DNA from: a virus
Virus record (IMG/VR): IMGVR_UViG_3300050821_015285
Location: 1-20,433 of that record
Direction: 5' to 3' (one strand)
DNA: 20,433 nt
The translations under genes were made by a program, and so were the position numbers. The notes under the pieces were generated by a model. That model was not told where the DNA came from. It was given only the letters and a program-made list of their open reading frames with translations, and made no database searches. How positions within the stretch are numbered: position 1 is the stretch's first letter; each line of letters opens with the position of its first letter. Shown piece after piece: positions 13,901-20,157 of the stretch.

Positions 13901-14212
13901 GAACTTGGCACAGTCGCCCGCGGTGGCCCAGAAGTGCAGGTTGACGCCGTTGCCCTGCAACCGGATCGTGAACTGCACGGACGCGATGACCGTCTCGGCG
14001 GGAATCGAGCCGTCGTCCGCAAAGGCGACCTGGAAGTTCGGGTCCTGGCCGACGCCGCTGGAGACCACGAGGCCGTCGCCCGCGGCTTGTAGCGCCTTCC
14101 CCAGATCGACCAACGGCCCAAAGCCGCTGCAGAGCGTGCCGATCAGGGTGCCGCCGCCATCGATCGGGGCGGTGAGCGCGGTCGCCTGGGGCCGCAGGGT
14201 AATGAGGCCCAT
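10988..14212 (-). CDS. Tail-tip hub protein (Dit-like N-terminus fused to baseplate hub)
   Basis: Encodes 1074 residues, the largest gene here, three bases after the tape measure gene. Residues 1-190 form a beta-rich domain resembling a jelly roll. Residues 200-360 carry a hub-like domain with WDCTAVGSVWLLNRRRPFG, SATQVIQDLI and FDQCLTQIATLLG, seen in tail-associated hub proteins. About 365-700 contains two fibronectin-III-like segments, each with a PDNTTTS phrase. From about 720 the hub resumes (VFLKGPG..., DGDYPTIATCLARCDAELALF, ASSVRYTFFDLL at the end). Residues 1006-1018 hold a three-fold ICD(PxICD) repeat. It should close the tail tip, contact the tape measure and start host attachment. 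Domain limits are visual estimates. Confidence 0.75.
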   Translation of the reverse strand: MGLITLRPQATALTAPIDGGGTLIGTLCSGFGPLVDLGKALQAAGDGLVVSSGVGQDPNFQVAFADDGSIPAETVIASVQFTIRLQGNGVNLHFWATAGDCAKFFSNGGNTPVPLVLPATPDPIVFPQWTVLKTAALLVNPETGVPWTRADLFQIPNSVNGLWQIIIGNAGSLLQIDAISLLVQCTTPVSNLKLRMAPVLSIHNQPAAQVTATIRSAVPPRGGQRVSLGVRDPLLDGTIQSWTQVFEGATLDPPWPASEGSRWSWDCTAVGSVWLLNRRRPFGIWTNVSATQVIQDLIAQFAPSFSTGHVQTGLANITIAFDGSLPFDQCLTQIATLLGSATWEIDLQRDLHFFRVPPALQTFAPAPPSPITPLIVSESATPFTQSFLPAGYYGFFLRCQYADGTWSGGGSEVAPGGFSAMSNIVALSGAMQVQFTVPICSANAAGSPAVLREISGVNCNSQDGFLWPDNSSFPPTAATHLYFTPWVQIPDNTTTSYLHDLPAGSDESGSVPGQGLGLVDTFLPVPFRNVPGPATAPTVTETATLYATAAVAPFAAFAVMQIVGTSLAQGPIHGTPGFLIGGSVLDNTFVGYFDWQFGPGDYSFCVTNVYANGAESLPGPPTPPITLTGQYRIQFDNVPIGLPVEVPVAFRRIWICSFEPRPAHGVPNWLNPQLFLVVPDNTTTSLHNQQWANDPAYGNSPPATLHASRNNGVAFTHKLCGRFWPFFVPSPGVHVDGPYLETDPPPDPITFESRLDQNSLPTVAVDHSQIRNRVFLKGPGSVLAVQANIGDLFLHVVDITPFLVATGTLLVGASPALGVAITGCSIGNPTVVTTASVHGLATGQSVSISGNLPITGTFVVTVTDATHFTIPVAVVTATAGGMVTALAVGSRLMAYTGVYDPSLPYLTLSAPLTVLIPAGTAVNVWVQRDDVAAQVALSLVEDDGFGDGIREYRIPDGDYPTIATCLARCDAELALFANPIITVTYSTRDRKTRMGAVVHVDFVPGICDPLICDPAICDIADTSNPAAIVADLVIQDVVIDEIDIDGAHVLDPRMTVIASSVRYTFFDLLKQLTG

Positions 14213-14215
14213 GTC

Positions 14216-16705
14216 TCAGCCCAACTGGCGACCGGTTCGCAGTTGCGCCATCACAGCGGCACCGGCAATCTGGCCCAGTTTCGCCGCCGACGGCGCGTCG
14301 AGCATCCCGAGCACGCCGTTCTGCTGAATGATGACCGTGACGCCGCCGCTGCCGGCGCCGCTCGCGAGACTCGGCGCGGCGAGGACCGGCGGCACCGGCG
14401 TCAGCGAGGCTGCCGGGAGGACGGCCGTGGTCGCCGACGCGGCTAATGTACTCGCCGTCTGCGCCTTGAGATAGTTCTGCGTGGTCGTCCAGATCTGCTC
14501 CGCCATCTGCAACGTGAACCCTGGCATAAATTGCCACTGCTGGATGATCTCCGAGATCGATTCGCCGCGCTGTTTCCCGGTCACCGGATCGGTGACCAGT
14601 TCCATCGGCGCACCCTGAAACCCGGTTGAGGATGCCGCGGCCTTCGCGGCGGCGCCCGCCTTCGTGATGTCGGTGCCGACCTTGTTCGCCGCATCGTCTG
14701 CGGCATTGAGTTGGTCGATCCAGCTCTGCGTGCTGTTGACAATGGCGGGGGTCACGTCCACGGCGGCCTTCCCGATGGCAGTCAGCCCCATCGCGGCGTT
14801 CTTGTCGGCGTCGACCACGTCTCGCTGCGCCTGGATGGCGGCCGCCGAATAATGCAGACGGCCGGTCATCATGTCATTCAGCGTCTGCACCTGCTTCTGG
14901 TACTCCTGGTTCAGCGCCTCGATCGAGCCCTTCGCGACCCGGGCATCGTCGTTACTGGCTTTGCTGACGTCCTGCTCCCGCAGCGCCCAGAGCGCGTTGT
15001 AATAGTTGATGTCGACGACGCCCTTGGCCTGCGCCGCCTTCACGGCGATCTCGTACTTCGCCTCGGCCGCGTTCGTGGCCCGTTGCAGGTCGGTGGTCAT
15101 CAGATCGCCGGCGGCTTTGTCGTAGTCCGCCCAGAGCTGGGTGAGCGCGAGCGAGGTCGAGTCGTTCAGCTTCAGCATCTTGTCGGCGGCGGCCACCTGC
15201 GCGGTCGAGAGCTCCGGATAGGCGGCGGCCACCGTCTTCACGCTCTGTCCGAGGGAGAGGTAGTAGTTGATCTGTTCGAGAAGCTTCGGGTTGATGGTGG
15301 CGAGGGTGTCCGTGAGCGTCGCGCCCACTGAATCGAGCTCATACCAGGCGTCGCCAAACTTCTTCGCCGCGGCGGCGGCCAGCTTGTCCTCCTCCTCGAG
15401 CTCGCGGGTGGCCGTCTTGATATTCCCGACGATGTCGATCACGCCCTGCCCGCCCTGTTTGAGCGTGTCGAGACCCGCGGCCCACTTGGCTTCGGCCGCC
15501 GTCGCATCGCCCATCACCTTCGGGAGTTCGCCCCAACTGTGGCCGCTCAGGTAATCGATCAGGATCCCTTGCTCTGTAAGTCCCTTGTTCATCAGGGCGA
15601 TCGACTCGGAGAACTGGTCATTCCCCATCCCGCCTTGCACGACCTGCTTCGCGAAGTCGGCGAAGTGACTCGTCGCCAGCGTGAGCGTGGGGAGCACAAC
15701 ATTGCCGACGGTGTTCTTGAGGTTCTCGTATTCCAGGCCGAGCTGCCGCACGGCGATGCCGTAATCTTCGGCCCCTTTCGCTTGGTCTGCCGTCATCACG
15801 CCGTTCGCGACGGCTTGGTCGTAGTAGTCGCGCATCGGCTTTTCGAGCACGGCCAGACTGTCGCGGCCGGACCGGCCGAAGAGTTCCATCGCGACCGCCT
15901 GGAGGTTCGTGCTGTCGCCGGCGGCCCGCATCGCATCGGAGATCGCGAGGAGCTTCTGGTCGGGCGACAGCGCGAAAAAGTCCGCCGCGGAAATCTTCAG
16001 CGATTGCAGGGCATCGTTGAACTTCGTCGGCTGCTGCTCCATGCGCTGCTGCATCATGAAGACGAGATTGCTCATCTGCTCGAGTGAGCCACCGGCCACG
16101 ATCGCGGACTGCCGCAACGCATCGACGGCCGGCACGGTCATTGACATCTTCAGCGACGCGTCATAGACGCTGGATCCGAGCGCGGCGGCCTCTTGCGCGA
16201 GGCTGAACAGCTCTTTGCCCCCCAGCACGGCCAACGACGCGACGCCCGTCAGCGCGATCCCGGCCACGCCGAGCGTGTCGGCAAACGCGCTCAGGCCGCC
16301 CTGCGCGGTGCCGAGTGGATCACTAATCGCGGTTTTGATATCGAACTTCCCGGCCCACTCGCCGAAGCTGTCCCCGGCATTCTTCGCGGCATCGGCGATC
16401 GCCTGGATGCCAGGCGGAACGGTCTGACCTAATGCGGTCAGCTTCTCCGCCGCCTCGGTCGCTGTCGCGCCAACCTTCGCGAGCTCGGCTTCGGTCAGCT
16501 TCGAGATGCCGCCGATGCGATCGACGGCTTCGGCCATGATCGTGGCCTGCTGGACAATCTGATTCCCAGTCAGACTGTTCGCCATTTTCGAGAGCGCGCT
16601 ACTCACCTTCCCGGAGTTCGCCTCGAAATCGGTTAATTTCACAACGGCACTGTCCACTGCCGCTGAGAAGGACGAGAAGTCGGCCTGGAGGGTACCTGAG
16701 ATCAT
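14216..16705 (-). CDS. Tail tape measure protein
   Basis: Encodes 829 residues from ATG 16705, which overlaps the HNH stop as ATGA; an in-frame start 10 codons upstream would lie inside the HNH gene. The sequence is Ala-rich and mostly helical. A hydrophobic stretch at about 146-163 (GVAGIALTGVASLAVL) is typical of tape measure proteins, which form a channel in the membrane during DNA injection. Position after the G/GT chaperone gene and before the hub gene is the classical siphovirus order. By the rule of about 1.5 angstrom per residue, the tail would be about 120-125 nm long. No lysozyme or peptidase domain is evident. Confidence 0.88.
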   Translation of the reverse strand: MISGTLQADFSSFSAAVDSAVVKLTDFEANSGKVSSALSKMANSLTGNQIVQQATIMAEAVDRIGGISKLTEAELAKVGATATEAAEKLTALGQTVPPGIQAIADAAKNAGDSFGEWAGKFDIKTAISDPLGTAQGGLSAFADTLGVAGIALTGVASLAVLGGKELFSLAQEAAALGSSVYDASLKMSMTVPAVDALRQSAIVAGGSLEQMSNLVFMMQQRMEQQPTKFNDALQSLKISAADFFALSPDQKLLAISDAMRAAGDSTNLQAVAMELFGRSGRDSLAVLEKPMRDYYDQAVANGVMTADQAKGAEDYGIAVRQLGLEYENLKNTVGNVVLPTLTLATSHFADFAKQVVQGGMGNDQFSESIALMNKGLTEQGILIDYLSGHSWGELPKVMGDATAAEAKWAAGLDTLKQGGQGVIDIVGNIKTATRELEEEDKLAAAAAKKFGDAWYELDSVGATLTDTLATINPKLLEQINYYLSLGQSVKTVAAAYPELSTAQVAAADKMLKLNDSTSLALTQLWADYDKAAGDLMTTDLQRATNAAEAKYEIAVKAAQAKGVVDINYYNALWALREQDVSKASNDDARVAKGSIEALNQEYQKQVQTLNDMMTGRLHYSAAAIQAQRDVVDADKNAAMGLTAIGKAAVDVTPAIVNSTQSWIDQLNAADDAANKVGTDITKAGAAAKAAASSTGFQGAPMELVTDPVTGKQRGESISEIIQQWQFMPGFTLQMAEQIWTTTQNYLKAQTASTLAASATTAVLPAASLTPVPPVLAAPSLASGAGSGGVTVIIQQNGVLGMLDAPSAAKLGQIAGAAVMAQLRTGRQLG

Positions 16706-17544
16706 GCGAGCTTCGCGCCTTTCAACAGATTGCATCTGGCGTGCGTCGGCTGGATGTTCTCGCGGGTATGCGTCCCGCCCTTCGAGAGCGGAATGATATG
16801 GTCGAAGTGGATGCCGAATTCGTCGAACGGCTGCCGACAGATCCCACAGACGCCCTTCGCATCAGACAGGATCTTTTGAAAGTCAACTTTCTCGACCTGG
16901 GTCTGACGTTTTATGGCCCCGCGCCGACTACTCAGCTCACGCGCACGCGCAGGATATTTTGCGCGATACGCACGACAGCTCTTTCGTCTTCTGGCGCGCC
17001 ATTCTGGCGTTCCTGCCGCGCGCTCATACGCAGCCTTGTTCCACGCCGCAATCTTCGCGGCTCGTGCGACGTCGTTCGCTTGCGCCTCTAGGCGTCGCTG
17101 AGCCACTTTCGCGAGATACTCCGCCTTCAGCGCTGCACGTCCATCTTTTGCCTGGTCCGCCACAAGCGCCCGATAACGCTCATTGGCATAGGTTCGTCGC
17201 TCCTTTCGATGCGCCGCCTCCCACGCCTTCATATATGCGAGCCGCTTCTCGCGATGACGCTCCCTGTGTCGTTTGTACCTAGCGAGGCGTTTCTCGCGAG
17301 CAACATCCTGAATCGGTAATGCCGGCGGCGGTCGGTTCGCGTGGAGTTTGTCTTTGAGCATCGCCCGATATGCCAACGCGACTGCCTTCGCGCGTTCGGT
17401 CTGACGGTGCGCTCGATTCTTAGCGAGGATGGCGTTCCGATTCGCCGCGTACCACGCCTTCCGGCAGGCTGACACTTTCTCTCTATTGGCGAGATGAGTC
17501 GCCTGCCGGCTGGCCTTCGCTGTCTCCTTGTCTTTGTAAGGCAT
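16702..17544 (-). CDS. Free-standing HNH endonuclease
   Basis: Encodes 280 residues from ATG 17544 (MPYKDKETAK, a start common in this phage family); a GTG at 17574 is an alternative. Residues 1-225 are strongly basic, with repeated Arg/Lys/Tyr helical units (for example RLARYKRHRERHREKRLAYM), likely DNA-binding. The C-terminal 50 residues hold the nuclease: CGIC (233-236), HFDHIIPLSKGGTHTRENIQ with D248/H249 and N263, then H268-ARC-N272 and a final KG. One zinc ligand of the usual second CxxC appears replaced by His. It sits between chaperone and tape measure genes, which are usually adjacent, so it is probably a homing-type insertion. Its stop overlaps the tape measure start. Confidence 0.85.
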   Translation of the reverse strand: MPYKDKETAKASRQATHLANREKVSACRKAWYAANRNAILAKNRAHRQTERAKAVALAYRAMLKDKLHANRPPPALPIQDVAREKRLARYKRHRERHREKRLAYMKAWEAAHRKERRTYANERYRALVADQAKDGRAALKAEYLAKVAQRRLEAQANDVARAAKIAAWNKAAYERAAGTPEWRARRRKSCRAYRAKYPARARELSSRRGAIKRQTQVEKVDFQKILSDAKGVCGICRQPFDEFGIHFDHIIPLSKGGTHTRENIQPTHARCNLLKGAKLA

Positions 17545-17579
17545 GATGCGATCAGATACGACAGTCAGGGCCACACTAC

Positions 17580-18133
17580 TTACTCGTCCTCGTGACTGTC
17601 CGTGTCCGCGTGCGATGCATTGAACATCTCGACCAACAGCTCGTAATCGTCTTCGTCTAGTTCACGGACCCACTCGACGCGCCAATGGCAGTGGACGGCG
17701 AGGATGAGATCGGATCGGCGTCTGGCTTCGAGTCCTGGATTTTTTTTTGGGCCTGGCGTGCCGCCGTGATCGCGGCCTCGTGCGCCGTGATCGCGTCGCG
17801 GATTTCGTTGAAGCTGTCTTCATCGATCGACCGGAGCATCGACTTCACGACGTCCAGTGGTTGCCCGCGGATGACGAGCGGCTCGGCGTCCGGTGCCGTC
17901 AGCGACCAATCGATCAGATAGGCCAAGATGCTCGCCGTCTGGCTATTGGCTGGACCGACGACGAGCCGCCCCTCGGCCGTGGTGACATAGGACCCGTCTG
18001 GGTTCTTCAAGTACATGTGTTCGAACGAATCGTGGCGCTCGCCGGCGGAGAGCTTCGTGCGGACGATGATCCAATCGCCTTGGGACAGCTCGAGCTTCTT
18101 CGAGCTGGGTCGGACGACCCGTGATTCACCCAT
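17580..18133 (-). CDS. Tail assembly chaperone, frameshifted long form (lambda GT-like)
   Basis: Predicted product of -1 slippage on the A9 run at 17748-17740: 131 residues shared with the short form, then 53 new residues (184 total) ending at the TAA 17582-17580. The extension starts NPGLEARR and contains WRVEWVRELDEDDYELLVEMF and an acidic tail, a plausible protein, not random read-through. In lambda, gpG and gpGT are made by the same kind of -1 slip and load the tape measure protein during tail assembly. Gene order (tail tube, chaperone, tape measure) and the overlap of frames support the same system here. It stops just before the HNH gene. Confidence 0.75.
17657..18133 (-). CDS. Tail assembly chaperone, short form (lambda G-like)
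   Basis: Encodes 158 residues; AAGGAG lies about 9 bases before ATG 18133. It has an N-terminal beta-rich part (LSQGDWIIVRTKLSAGERH, DGRL-like strands), a helical centre (ILAYLIDWSL, VKSMLRSIDEDSFNEIRDAI) and a helical run up to the Lys pair at 130-131, where the slippery A9 run lies. The last 27 residues are Ser/Pro-rich and low-complexity, as if dispensable. This matches chaperone G in size, position and the link to a frameshift. It should bind the tape measure and tail tube proteins during assembly and not remain in the virion. Confidence 0.8.
   Translation of the reverse strand: MGESRVVRPSSKKLELSQGDWIIVRTKLSAGERHDSFEHMYLKNPDGSYVTTAEGRLVVGPANSQTASILAYLIDWSLTAPDAEPLVIRGQPLDVVKSMLRSIDEDSFNEIRDAITAHEAAITAARQAQKKIQDSKPDADPISSSPSTAIGASSGSVN
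17740..17749 (-). promoter_or_regulatory. Programmed -1 ribosomal frameshift site
   Basis: The coding strand reads CAA AAA AAA ATC, containing the canonical slippery heptamer A AAA AAA in the zero frame (17747-17741). A -1 slip joins the short chaperone to an open 53-codon extension. Nine consecutive A residues stand out in this GC-rich region. A stimulatory RNA structure downstream was not evaluated. Confidence 0.75.
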
Positions 18134-18149
18134 ATGATTCGTCTCCTTG

Positions 18150-18437
18150 TTACTGCAGTGGCTGACCCAGAATGGCGCGCAACTCTCGTGTCCCGATATC
18201 GACTTCGTTCAACTCCCAGCACCACCTAGACCCGCGATTGCGTGGCGCGGTGAACAGGAGTTCCTTGAACTTCACCGCTTGCTGACATTGCCAGCGATCG
18301 GCCTGATTCAACGTGGCCGTGAGTTGCCAGTCACCCTGCTTCCGTTTCGTGATGCGCCAGGTCGTGAGCACGGCGATCGGACGATAGCCCCAGACGAGCT
18401 CCGCCTGACCGCCGCGCAAGGTCAGCCGCGTGAACAT
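18150..18437 (-). CDS. Small protein between tail tube and chaperone genes
   Basis: Encodes 95 residues. The ATG at 18437 lies directly behind a strong hairpin that covers the end of the tail tube gene, with no free Shine-Dalgarno site, so translation may depend on ribosomes arriving from upstream. The sequence is beta-rich and Trp-rich (VWGYRPIAVLTTWRITKRK, WQLTATLNQADRWQ, RWCWELNEVDIG). No known motif. Position suggests a minor tail or assembly protein. It is soluble and lacks a signal peptide. Confidence 0.65.
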   Translation of the reverse strand: MFTRLTLRGGQAELVWGYRPIAVLTTWRITKRKQGDWQLTATLNQADRWQCQQAVKFKELLFTAPRNRGSRWCWELNEVDIGTRELRAILGQPLQ

Positions 18438-18458
18438 CGCTGCCGACCTACGGCAGCG
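18438..18458 (-). terminator. 8-bp GC hairpin enclosing the tail tube stop codon
   Basis: The transcript reads CGCTGCCG-TAGGT-CGGCAGCG: a perfect 8-bp stem with a 5-nt loop that contains the TAG stop of the tail tube gene. No U tract follows. It is more likely to act as an mRNA stabiliser, attenuator or translation block for the next gene (which starts one base after the stem ends) than as a full terminator. Confidence 0.5.
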
Positions 18459-18846
18459 TCCAGGGACCCGCGGCCATGAACGTGCCCGAGATCTTCGGCA
18501 CCGACAGACTGCAGTCGATGTCGCAATCGATCCAGGCGAGGCCGTCGAACAGCGTCGTGGGGTCGCCCACGGAGTCGTTCCCGAGCTGCAGGAACCCGGG
18601 CGTGGCCGCCTGGGCGGCCGCGATCAGGCGCAGCTCACTGGAGTTGAAGAAGCCGGCGATCGTCCCGCTGACATCCGGGATGCCGGGCACGTACAGTTTG
18701 TTGGGATCCCCAAAGCAGGTGACGTCCTGCTTGGCGGTCTTGAGACTCAGCTTCCACGCGTTGAGGCTGAGGATTTCCGTCGGTGTCTCCGGGCTGCTCG
18801 GAACCACCTGGAGTTTCACCGTGCCATATCGCCCTGTGTTGATCAT
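18448..18846 (-). CDS. Major tail tube protein
   Basis: Encodes 132 residues; AAAGGG lies about 9 bases before ATG 18846. The beta-rich pattern (GTVKLQVVPSS, LNAWKLSLKTAKQDVTCFGD, DVSGTIAGFFNSSELRLI, GLAWIDCDIDCSLSVPKISGTF) and the motif ...AWKLSL...VTCFGD...GIPDVSGTIAGFF resemble tail tube proteins that use W..S...D.T.FGD and SGTI.GF elements. Its size is at the small end of the family. It polymerises as hexamer rings around the tape measure protein. Position after the tail terminator is as expected for siphoviruses. A strong hairpin at its stop codon could raise its expression relative to the following genes. Confidence 0.75.
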   Translation of the reverse strand: MINTGRYGTVKLQVVPSSPETPTEILSLNAWKLSLKTAKQDVTCFGDPNKLYVPGIPDVSGTIAGFFNSSELRLIAAAQAATPGFLQLGNDSVGDPTTLFDGLAWIDCDIDCSLSVPKISGTFMAAGPWTLP

Positions 18847-18888
18847 CTGTCACGCCCTTTCGATCTGTTCGTTGCCGAAGACCCGTGG

Positions 18889-19326
18889 TTAGACCAGTGC
18901 CATCTGGACCCTGTAATTGCCGCCCCGGCGATACCACCGGATCGTCGGGTCGATGGCGTCGACTTCCGTGCGCCGCACGCGGGACTCGCGAAACGTGGTC
19001 ATCCACGTGTAGCCGCTCACGCTGAGCGGCGAGCCCACGCCGAGCACGCGATTCTCGAGCAGCGCATCAATGCGTGCCGCCGCCGCTTTGATGTTCCCGC
19101 CCGCCGTCGAGAGCATGCGCGCCTCGATCAAGAACAGCGTGTCCTCATAGGCGCGACCGCTGAAGACTCCTTCGTCGTGCTCATCGACGATCGAGACGAT
19201 CACGAACCGTGTGGCGCCCGGTGGCGCTTCATCCATGTACACCCCGTTGGGGCAATAGCCGAGCAGCGTGGTGTCCGCGCCGAGCGTGGCGACGAGCGCC
19301 GCGTCGATATCCGAGGAATCAGGCAT
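18889..19326 (-). CDS. Tail terminator-like protein
   Basis: Encodes 145 residues; start overlaps the preceding gene by 8 bases. It opens with DIDAALVATLGADTTLLGYCPNGVYMDEAPPGAT, then VIVSIVDEHDEG and DTLFLIEARMLSTAGG, and a final beta hairpin. The pattern (short N-terminal helix, 'L.aD..L....gvy...apqgt..PyvV') is that of DUF3168 or gpU-like tail terminator proteins that cap the tail tube and join it to the head. Position and length fit. Assignment rests on pattern and gene order, not on an alignment. Confidence 0.7.
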   Translation of the reverse strand: MPDSSDIDAALVATLGADTTLLGYCPNGVYMDEAPPGATRFVIVSIVDEHDEGVFSGRAYEDTLFLIEARMLSTAGGNIKAAAARIDALLENRVLGVGSPLSVSGYTWMTTFRESRVRRTEVDAIDPTIRWYRRGGNYRVQMALV

Positions 19327-19774
19327 CGCCGCTCACCGCCAGTCCATGCCGCACGAGCAGGTCCTTGAGCGTCTCGTACATGGCCCGGCGTGTACGCGCC
19401 ATCGTGCCGGCGAAGATGTGCGTGGGCGGCGTGGTGCCGCCCCACATCGTGCCCGTCGCATGCTCAGCGCCGCGTTTCGTCATGTAATGCCGCGCTTGCG
19501 AGCCGTTGTCGAACAGCCAGGCAATCGGATCGTTCACCCGGACGATGGCGCCCGCGCCGTACGTCCCCGTCTGGATCGCGCCGACGGTCACCGAGTCCGC
19601 CAGGTGCTGCGTGATCGCGTGCGCCTCGTACACCTCGCGGACGGTATCCGCGGCTGCGTTGCCCGCGTCTAGGACGATCCCGCTCGCCTCGAGCGCCAGG
19701 TCCGCCGGCAAGGCGCGCAGTGCCTCGCGCAGTTCGTCGAGACCCGAGAACACGAACCGGTTGTCGTCGCTCAT
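19319..19774 (-). CDS. Tail-completion / neck protein (HK97 gp10-like)
   Basis: Encodes 151 residues; ATG 19774 overlaps the preceding stop as ATGA. The N-terminal helix FSGLDELREALRALPADLALEASGIVLDAGNAAADTV and the later phrase VNDPIAWLFDNGSQAR, followed by a C-terminal helix with RRAMYETLKDLLV, match the HK97 gp10-like pattern (GLDEL...L..LP......; the ...A..iE.Gt... element). These proteins sit at the head-tail interface and complete the tail. The Gly/Thr-rich insertion at about 105-120 (TMWGGTTPPTH) is where the family varies. Confidence 0.75.
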   Translation of the reverse strand: MSDDNRFVFSGLDELREALRALPADLALEASGIVLDAGNAAADTVREVYEAHAITQHLADSVTVGAIQTGTYGAGAIVRVNDPIAWLFDNGSQARHYMTKRGAEHATGTMWGGTTPPTHIFAGTMARTRRAMYETLKDLLVRHGLAVSGDA

Positions 19775-20157
19775 GGGACGATCACCTCGGAGACCAGCGC
19801 CACCGTCTCGACGCCCGCGCCTTCCGTGTCATCGACGTCGAGGACATTGCCGGTGTGGGTCACGTTCGCGCGGTCCGTCCACACGATCTGGGTCGGCGAC
19901 TGCGCGTTGATCCCCGGATGGAACCGACCGCTGAAGATATGGGTGGCATGCGCGATGACCGTCGCGGCGAAGTGTCGCTCCGCCGATCGGACCGTCGCCT
20001 TCTCAACCGCACAGCGCCACACGGCCGGATTGAGCGGGACCATCGGTCGCGTGAAGCCGCCGTCCCCGTCGGGCACCGGCGTGCCTGGGTTCGCGAGCGT
20101 CGCCGCTTGCCGCAGATCCCCGATCACGACCCCGACGGCGCCGCTGTTGAGGCTCAC
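19771..20157 (-). CDS. Head-tail adaptor / head closure protein
   Basis: Encodes 128 residues. GTG 20157 was chosen because it overlaps the upstream TGA as GTGA and follows a G-rich ribosome site; a GTG at 20172 in the same frame would add five residues inside the previous gene. The product is beta-rich and contains DLRQAATLANPGTPVPDGDGGFTRPMVPLNPAVWRCAVE, then HATHIFSGRFHPGI and QIVWTDRANVTHTGNVLDVDD. This is the layout of SPP1 gp16-like head-tail joining proteins (R...P..DG.GG......P..W.A.v; sHi...r....i....r....r.y.v..v.d). It closes the portal after DNA packaging. Confidence 0.72.
   Translation of the reverse strand: MSLNSGAVGVVIGDLRQAATLANPGTPVPDGDGGFTRPMVPLNPAVWRCAVEKATVRSAERHFAATVIAHATHIFSGRFHPGINAQSPTQIVWTDRANVTHTGNVLDVDDTEGAGVETVALVSEVIVP

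Noticed and set aside
17740-17748. T9 run on the plus strand as an intrinsic terminator
   Set aside because: No GC hairpin precedes it on the plus strand and no plus-strand gene lies nearby. It is better explained as the A9 slippery site of the chaperone gene. A homopolymer sequencing error is possible, but either run length leaves an interpretable chaperone.
18430-19368. Plus-strand open frame (312 codons) across the tail tube and terminator genes
   Set aside because: It spans two well-supported minus-strand genes and their gap, and has shadow composition.
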